Below, in pieces: positions 5,249 through 8,993 of a stretch of DNA of 8,993 nt. This DNA comes from Thermoplasmatales archaeon. Its GTDB lineage: Archaea > Thermoplasmatota > E2 > DHVEG-1. The position numbers and the translations under genes were made by a program. Positions within the stretch are counted from its first letter, which is position 1. Each line of letters starts with the position of its first letter. Under the pieces are notes generated by a model, which was not told the origin of the DNA, did no database searches, and saw only the letters and a list, made by a program, of their open reading frames with translations. The DNA lies in contig JAGMDE010000086.1 of assembly GCA_023128855.1 (NCBI GenBank), forward strand, positions 1 through 8,993, read 5' to 3'.

Positions 5249-6490
5249 TTATATGTCTTCCCATTCCTTGAGAACAGATTGCCATTTGTACTCTTTTATT
5301 CCCTCGATTGATTCTATTTTTCGTATTATTTTCTCGTATCCTTTCACAAGTGTTCTTGTTCTAATCTTTATTATAAAATCATAATCGCCTGCAACAGCTG
5401 CGACTCTATTTACCCCACTAATATTCCAAAGTTTTCTCATTGTTTCTTCAACTGGATGTCCTGGTTTAATTTTAATGAAAATATAGGCTTTTACCAGAGT
5501 TAAGGCAAATGAAATTATACCTAGTATAATTAGAATTATCCCAATGATCTTTATTAACAACCATACTGGGTCAACCGAGAACAATGGTATTATACCAAGA
5601 GACGCAAGTATAATTGTTACAGGTATTATAAAAATGATAATTGAAGAACGCACCGCTTGAGTGATACTTGCCTTTCCAATACCTAAAGCACGAATATAGA
5701 ATACAAATGCGAAAAACGTAATTGCCATTGTCAAGGATACCCACCAGAAGTGATCGAAAGATGCGTTAATTCCTGCAATTATATTATTTGAATTTGTGAT
5801 AAAGTCAAAGATTGTAATCATAATTAAAGTGAAAACACACGCAAAGACTACATTCCAGAATCTAATGTTAATAGAATCATTAGGTTTTTTATCAATTTTT
5901 AAAAGTTTGAGTTTCCTTTGGTAAATTGAAAAAATAGTCCAAGCAGGAATATATAACAAAAATACTATTGCAAGTGCTGTAATACTTATGCTGCCTCCAA
6001 GGCTTATTGATCCAAGTATAGCTCCAAAAGTTACTATAACTGCGGACTGTACTTCAACAATTGTTGGAACATTTTTCTCTACAATAGACTCAATGAACAA
6101 AAGATATATTATTACTATCTGAGAAAACGGTAGTACTACTGAAGGATCTTCCAGTATTGAAAGAAGCAAAAAATAGCCAAGAGTGAGCAGGCTATTTCCA
6201 AAACCAGCAAAAAGATGGTATTTTAATTCTTCTTTTCTAAATAGTCTCAATCTATTAAAAGAAGGATCTATTATTTTCCCACCAATGCTTTTTCCTTTTA
6301 TAGGGATGGATAGAAAAAGTGCAATTAATAAGGTTATAAATGTTCCAACTAGAAAACAAGCTATTCCAAAAGCATAAGGATTTTGAATAAATTTTACACG
6401 AATAATTGTGTCTATTCCTACAACTAATGAAGCAATTATTGAAGAAGTAAGTGCCAATGCATAAAATAGGTATTTTCTTCTTATTTTCAT
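5249..6490 (-). CDS. EamA/DMT-type transporter with C-terminal Lrp/AsnC effector (RAM) domain
   Basis: The 413-residue protein is a fusion. Residues 1-333 form about ten membrane helices (roughly 8-30, 38-62, 91-111, 117-135, 145-163, 168-190, 211-232, 247-266, 278-300, 308-333), with EamA-like features: EDPSVVLPFSQIVIIYLLF near helix 4 and YIRALGIGKASITQAVRSS before helix 9. The basic N-terminus (MKIRRK) and even helix count put both ends in the cytoplasm. Residues 334-410 are an Lrp/AsnC ligand-binding (RAM, ACT-like) domain: KAYIFIKIKPG, the VAGDYD motif (366-371) that lies at the effector site in this family, and a final GIKEYKWQSVLKEW strand. No DNA-binding HTH is present. Its start overlaps the stop of the upstream stand-alone RAM gene (ATGA, 6487-6490), so the two are translationally coupled. 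A transporter gated or tuned by an amino acid is the natural inference; substrate and direction are unknown. Confidence 0.88.
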   Translation of the reverse strand: MKIRRKYLFYALALTSSIIASLVVGIDTIIRVKFIQNPYAFGIACFLVGTFITLLIALFLSIPIKGKSIGGKIIDPSFNRLRLFRKEELKYHLFAGFGNSLLTLGYFLLLSILEDPSVVLPFSQIVIIYLLFIESIVEKNVPTIVEVQSAVIVTFGAILGSISLGGSISITALAIVFLLYIPAWTIFSIYQRKLKLLKIDKKPNDSINIRFWNVVFACVFTLIMITIFDFITNSNNIIAGINASFDHFWWVSLTMAITFFAFVFYIRALGIGKASITQAVRSSIIIFIIPVTIILASLGIIPLFSVDPVWLLIKIIGIILIILGIISFALTLVKAYIFIKIKPGHPVEETMRKLWNISGVNRVAAVAGDYDFIIKIRTRTLVKGYEKIIRKIESIEGIKEYKWQSVLKEWEDI

Positions 6491-6726
6491 AATGCTATTT
6501 CTTTCTCAATAACTTGAGTTGTTGTCTTTTTAATACCATCAACCATATGAATTTTATCTGTTACTTTTAAAAGATTTTCTAAGCTTTTAACTTGTACTCT
6601 GACGACTATATCGTAATCCCCTGCTACTACTGAAATTTTTGCTATATTTTTGATTTTTCTCATTTCTTTTATAGCTTTATCTGAATTGCCTGGTCGTATT
6701 GATATTAGGATGTATGCGCTTATCAT
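6487..6726 (-). CDS. Stand-alone Lrp/AsnC effector-binding (RAM) domain protein
   Basis: The 79-residue product is a single RAM domain without the HTH of full Lrp/AsnC regulators. It starts MISAYILISIRPG, carries VVAGDYDIVVRVQVKS with the effector-site motif VAGDYD, and ends with the typical KKTTTQVIEKE strand. Such small proteins form dimers or higher rings and bind amino acids or related effectors. It resembles the RAM domain at the C-terminus of the next gene: both share AYI, I-x-PG, VAGDYD and GIK at matching positions. The start is set at ATG 6726. An in-frame GTG at 6733-6735 lies inside the SD AAGGTGA (6733-6739) and so cannot be the start. A TATA box lies at 6764-6771. It is the first gene of an operon with the transporter, suggesting it co-assembles with or reports to the transporter's sensor domain (inference). 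Confidence 0.92.
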   Translation of the reverse strand: MISAYILISIRPGNSDKAIKEMRKIKNIAKISVVAGDYDIVVRVQVKSLENLLKVTDKIHMVDGIKKTTTQVIEKEIAL

Positions 6727-6732
6727 ATAATT

Positions 6733-6771
6733 CACCTTATTTGAGAGCCCGAACTGTGACGTATATATAAA
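6733..6771 (-). promoter_or_regulatory. Promoter and SD of the RAM-transporter operon
   Basis: On the minus strand TTTATATA (6764-6771) is a consensus TATA box; transcription would start near 6741. The strong SD AAGGTGA (6733-6739) follows at once and is six bases from ATG 6726. Confidence 0.7.
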
Positions 6772-6773
6772 TT

Positions 6774-6790
6774 TAACTATTATTTAGTTA
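6774..6790. repeat. 17-bp inverted repeat next to the operon's TATA box
   Basis: TAACTA-TTATT-TAGTTA has perfect 6-bp arms and a 5-bp A/T centre. It abuts the BRE/TATA region of the minus-strand RAM-transporter operon and lies between that promoter and the plus-strand promoter of the 61-residue gene. Size and shape suit a dimeric regulator site, including Lrp-type sites, but A/T-rich sequence makes chance palindromes common. Confidence 0.4.
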
Positions 6791-6813
6791 TTTTTATAGG
6801 AGGGAAATAAGGA

Positions 6814-6853
6814 AAGATTTAAATCTTAAGATATGCATTCCTGTCGCGGAGGT
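6814..6853 (+). promoter_or_regulatory. Promoter and SD of the 61-residue basic protein gene
   Basis: AAGATTTAAATCTT (6814-6827) holds a TATA box inside a perfect 14-bp palindrome. Transcription would start near 6845, followed immediately by the near-ideal SD GGAGGT (6848-6853), seven bases before ATG 6861. This is the strongest translation signal in the window. Confidence 0.65.
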
Positions 6854-6860
6854 AAAAATT

Positions 6861-7046
6861 ATGGCCTTTACGCATGAAGGATGGACTTTATATACACGAA
6901 ATGTAAAACTCAAAGGCGGGAGAAATCAAACAATTTATTTCTTTAGTAAAAGAACACCTAAGAGTGGAACACCTTGTGATAAACCAGCCAACTACTCTGT
7001 TGGAGTTAACAAGAGAACAGGTCTTCCGTATTTGAAAAAGAAGTAA
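6861..7046 (+). CDS. Small conserved basic protein of unknown function
   Basis: The 61-residue protein is basic and soluble, rich in Lys, Arg and aromatic residues. It resembles a widespread small-protein family in prokaryotes with the pattern YT-x-VKLKGGR-x-QTIYFFSKR in the first half and VGVNKRTGLPYLKKK at the C-terminus. I recognise the pattern but know no established function. The compact beta-like N-terminal half (WTLYTRNVKLKGG and NQTIYFFSKR) and the basic tail would suit a nucleic-acid-associated role; this is a guess. The start is firm, with GGAGGT seven bases upstream and a TATA box at proper spacing, which implies high expression. It is transcribed alone, divergent from the RAM-transporter operon and followed by a hairpin and T-tract. 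Confidence 0.85.
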   Translation: MAFTHEGWTLYTRNVKLKGGRNQTIYFFSKRTPKSGTPCDKPANYSVGVNKRTGLPYLKKK

Positions 7047-7080
7047 AGAAGATTTATTTCTTCACTTCTTTCTTTTTTTT
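7047..7080 (+). terminator. Hairpin plus T-tract terminator
   Basis: GAAGA (7048-7052) pairs with TCTTC (7059-7063), followed by TTCTTTC and an uninterrupted T-run at 7073-7080. It begins right after the TAA of the 61-residue gene. Archaeal termination mainly needs the T-run; the short hairpin may be incidental. Confidence 0.55.
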
Positions 7081-7119
7081 ATTTTGTTAGTTAGAAGTAG
7101 AATGATAAAATCTTAATTA

Positions 7120-7524
7120 CTATACTACGTATTTTGTTGATCCAATCATTGTGTTTTGATAGATCATAAGGACGTCATATGCTCCAGGATTTGAGCAAGA
7201 TATAGCAATGGTATCTCCGCTAGCTAGGTTAATACCAGGATTTAATATTCCATTACAAACAAAATCACCACTACCATCATATACTTTTATAGTTACATCA
7301 TCTTTTATTATTGGACCATATTGTATACCTATTATTGTAATTTGATTATCGCTTTGTCTCATCATTACCATAGGGTTAATATGTGAATTAGAATCACTAG
7401 TCGCTTGAATATTTATATGTAAAACTGTGGCAATCATTATTGAAATAGTTACCATTAATATAACACCGGTTACTGAAGTAACTGCCCGTTTATTGTATAT
7501 AACTGACCTCAGACTCCTAATCAT
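7120..7524 (-). CDS. Archaeal type IV pilin-like protein
   Basis: The 134-residue protein has the N-terminus of archaeal pilins (DUF1628-type): a short basic leader (MIRSLRSVIYNKR), a probable prepilin peptidase site after Arg13, then the hydrophobic helix AVTSVTGVILMVTISIMIAT (14-33) that anchors the subunit in the membrane and later forms the filament core. The globular part (about 45-134) looks beta-rich, e.g. NQITIIGIQYGP and DDVTIKVYDGSGD, and has two cysteines (Cys90, Cys110) that may form a disulfide. The Glu at position 5 of bacterial pilins is absent, as is common in this archaeal family. The start at 7524 is supported by GAGGCGG (7530-7536). No prepilin peptidase or assembly ATPase is in view, so it is an orphan pilin or pseudopilin-like surface protein. 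It follows the C25 peptidase gene after about 145 bp with its own TATA box. Confidence 0.85.
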   Translation of the reverse strand: MIRSLRSVIYNKRAVTSVTGVILMVTISIMIATVLHINIQATSDSNSHINPMVMMRQSDNQITIIGIQYGPIIKDDVTIKVYDGSGDFVCNGILNPGINLASGDTIAISCSNPGAYDVLMIYQNTMIGSTKYVV

Positions 7525-7600
7525 TTCGCCGCCTCTAGGGTTTAAAGTTTGTAAACCAGTTTCCTCAACACACTCTATGTTATACTCTGTTAATAATGTT

Positions 7601-7610
7601 ATTTAAATAT
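7601..7610 (-). promoter_or_regulatory. Candidate TATA box of the pilin gene
   Basis: On the minus strand ATATTTAAAT would start transcription near 7579, giving a leader of about 55 bases that ends in the SD GAGGCGG (7530-7536). The stretch 7525-7668 between pilin and peptidase holds no other gene that I can see. Confidence 0.45.
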
Positions 7611-7649
7611 TTCTATAAATTGGGGGTTTTTCTTAATAAAATAGACTAA

Positions 7650-7663
7650 AATATCGAAATATT
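7650..7663 (-). terminator. Small hairpin after the C25 peptidase gene
   Basis: On the minus strand AATAT-TTCG-ATATT forms a five-base stem with a TTCG loop, six bases after the TAA stop, followed by a weak T-rich stretch. The stem is all A/T, so stability is low. Confidence 0.3.
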
Positions 7664-7668
7664 CAATT

Positions 7669-8993
7669 TTATTCGTATCCACCAATTTTCAAACTCGGAT
7701 CTCCAAATAGTTCCCACTGTTGAACCATTTTTACATCCATCTTAGTGTCGTCACCTAGGAATCTATGCAAATAACCAGTAAGTGAATCTCCATGATTTTC
7801 ACCAAGTATATCCTTACCATCCATTCCATATAACTTCAGAAAGTTAAGTTCAAGCCATCCATCAAGGATTTCTAAATAATCTGGTATTGTATTGTTATCA
7901 ATATCCCCATCACCATGTGTACCAAGACCAGTATTAGCAATTGTTGCAATAGTTCCTCCACCTGGTTCGCTTGTTAGCCACCAAGCCCAACAGTTTGGAT
8001 ACCATGTTGTCGGATACCAAAATCCTCCGACCTTAGGTTTAGTAAGGAAATAACGCAAACCTTCTTCGCGTATACCTTTGAGTATGTTCCTCATAGTAAC
8101 GTCAAACTGTCCATTATGACAACCGCCAACTACTCCAATAGGCAATTTTTCTTTATTTTTAAGATATTTCATATCTTTACATTCGTATCCTGCTGTCCAT
8201 TTTGTTCCATTCGGAGGATAGTGTGTATTCCAGGTGCTAATACTACCATGACCGCAGAAATAAGCAAATCCACCACCGGCATTCATAGCATTGTTTACTG
8301 TTATTCTATTGATGTCTTGTCCTTCCCCAGCATATACTCTAACAGGGTTAAAATCAGGCATCAATCTTACAGCTTCTTCAGATATTAGTTCACCCTCATT
8401 ATAATGGGCAGTATCATTATAGGAATCTCCAGCTACAAGAATTAAATTATTAAACCAATCCTCATCAGCACATTTATCCTTTTCATAATTAATTATTTTG
8501 TCAACCATAATTTTGACTTCACGGATATCCCTACAGCCAAGACGTCCTAAATAAACATCAGGATACAAATCCATTTCTTCCTTAAATGACTCATTCCATA
8601 AGGAAAAAACATTGTCATCATTAGAGTCCCAACTTGAAAAACCTCCTTCACTATCGTAAATATCCGCGTAATACAAATCACTGATAAACGATTGCTCTGG
8701 ATATTCCTGTTCTTCCAAAGGAATAACACGACTATATCTTACAGGTATATTCCATTTAAAGGTTTGACCTTTTATTCCTCCTACAAGTAGCACATATTTG
8801 ACGCCGGCTTTTTCAATTGCTTCTTTGATAAACAATTTAATCTTTTCAGCTTTATCTCGTCCTTCCCAGATTCGACTGTAAACATAACCTAATGAAATTA
8901 GTTTTGTTCTAACTCCAAACCTATTCTTATGACAGACAAGTGGTTTTAGGTGTTTATTGAAATTTGCAGGGGCAAGTATCAAAAGATCATAAA
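7669..8993 (-). CDS. Gingipain-like cysteine peptidase (family C25), 5'-truncated by the window end
   Basis: This is the catalytic region of a C25 (gingipain-type) cysteine peptidase, normally exported and acting on extracellular protein. The frame stays open to the last bases of the window, reading YDLLILAPANF before LKPLVCHKNRFGVRTKL, so the signal peptide and any propeptide are outside. Family hallmarks in order (numbering from the codon at 8982): SDLYYADIYDSEGGFSSWDS (101-120), PDVYLGRLGCRD (141-152), the catalytic His245 in YFCGHGS, the nucleophile Cys288 in VVGGCHNGQFD, and the closing ELFGDPSLKIGGYE. The protein ends right after this last motif, with no Ig-like, PKD or sorting domain, so attachment by the C-terminus is not evident. 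Four N-x-S/T sequons are present. Upstream of the pilin gene on the same strand; together with the M14 enzyme it suggests protein breakdown outside the cell. Confidence 0.9.
   Translation of the reverse strand, partial: YDLLILAPANFNKHLKPLVCHKNRFGVRTKLISLGYVYSRIWEGRDKAEKIKLFIKEAIEKAGVKYVLLVGGIKGQTFKWNIPVRYSRVIPLEEQEYPEQSFISDLYYADIYDSEGGFSSWDSNDDNVFSLWNESFKEEMDLYPDVYLGRLGCRDIREVKIMVDKIINYEKDKCADEDWFNNLILVAGDSYNDTAHYNEGELISEEAVRLMPDFNPVRVYAGEGQDINRITVNNAMNAGGGFAYFCGHGSISTWNTHYPPNGTKWTAGYECKDMKYLKNKEKLPIGVVGGCHNGQFDVTMRNILKGIREEGLRYFLTKPKVGGFWYPTTWYPNCWAWWLTSEPGGGTIATIANTGLGTHGDGDIDNNTIPDYLEILDGWLELNFLKLYGMDGKDILGENHGDSLTGYLHRFLGDDTKMDVKMVQQWELFGDPSLKIGGYE

Noticed and set aside
6183..6377. 64-codon plus-strand ORF antisense to the transporter
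   Set aside because: Shadow of transmembrane-coding sequence with no ribosome binding site or family resemblance.
6733..6735. In-frame GTG as start of the stand-alone RAM protein
   Set aside because: It lies within the SD sequence AAGGTGA, which is correctly spaced for the ATG at 6726, and the family usually starts at MISAYIL.
6832..6876. 14-codon ORF (MHSCRGG...) overlapping the start of the 61-residue gene
   Set aside because: No SD of its own; it merely reads through the SD and start of the real gene in another frame.
8116..8388. 90-codon plus-strand ORF antisense to the C25 gene
   Set aside because: Opposite strand of a well-conserved catalytic region, no start signals, and no recognisable protein features.
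8980..8982. TTG as start codon of the C25 peptidase
   Set aside because: The frame remains open upstream and encodes YDL before LILAP, which continues the family's pattern, so the gene simply runs off the window.
1..8993. tRNA, rRNA, CRISPR array, insertion sequence, attachment site or riboswitch
   Set aside because: No cloverleaf-like or rRNA sequence, no regularly spaced repeats, no transposase or terminal inverted repeats, and no long structured leader were found by eye on either strand.

Overview
This is a low-G+C window that reads as archaeal. Most coding starts are preceded by A/T-rich TATA boxes (TTTAAATA or TTTATATA type) at archaeal spacing. Some genes have GGAGG-type Shine-Dalgarno sites and others look leaderless. 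The gene content also points to archaea: a DUF357 protein, an archaeal type IV pilin N-terminus, a SAM-hydroxide adenosyltransferase (DUF62), a stand-alone Lrp/AsnC effector (RAM) domain, and a secreted M14 carboxypeptidase with acidic calcium-type loops. Together with a gingipain-type C25 peptidase this suggests a protein-degrading euryarchaeon, possibly a Thermoplasmatota relative such as Marine Benthic Group D. The phylum is an inference; no rRNA or other marker is present.

Layout. Positions 1-1541 hold household or unknown genes: DUF357 (+) meets the DUF62 SAM hydrolase (-) in a 4-bp convergent overlap, followed by a divergent zinc-ribbon protein (+). Positions 1542-1724 hold an operator-like palindrome, a TATA box, an SD site and a 29-codon lysine-rich ORF (+) that runs into the 3' end of purF. 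purF (-, 1715-3142) is a complete Fe-S-type amidophosphoribosyltransferase. Positions 3187-5156 (-) form a secreted-protein block: an M14 carboxypeptidase and, upstream of it, a BsuPI-type proteinase-inhibitor-like protein. These two genes share an unusual promoter box. Positions 5249-6726 (-) form a two-gene operon: a stand-alone RAM domain and, overlapping it by ATGA, an EamA/DMT-type 10-TM transporter with its own C-terminal RAM domain. A small basic conserved protein (+, 6861-7046) diverges from it. At the right end (-) lie an archaeal pilin-like protein and a C25 (gingipain-like) peptidase whose 5' end is cut by the window edge.

How the genes may work together (inference): the C25 peptidase, the M14 carboxypeptidase and the BsuPI protein would act outside the cell on protein substrates. 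The transporter-RAM/RAM operon could sense and move an amino acid or related metabolite, as expected in a peptide-consuming organism. purF and the SAM hydrolase are metabolic neighbours without an obvious link to this theme. The most novel-looking item is the transporter fused to an Lrp-type amino-acid sensor with a second, translationally coupled free sensor domain.
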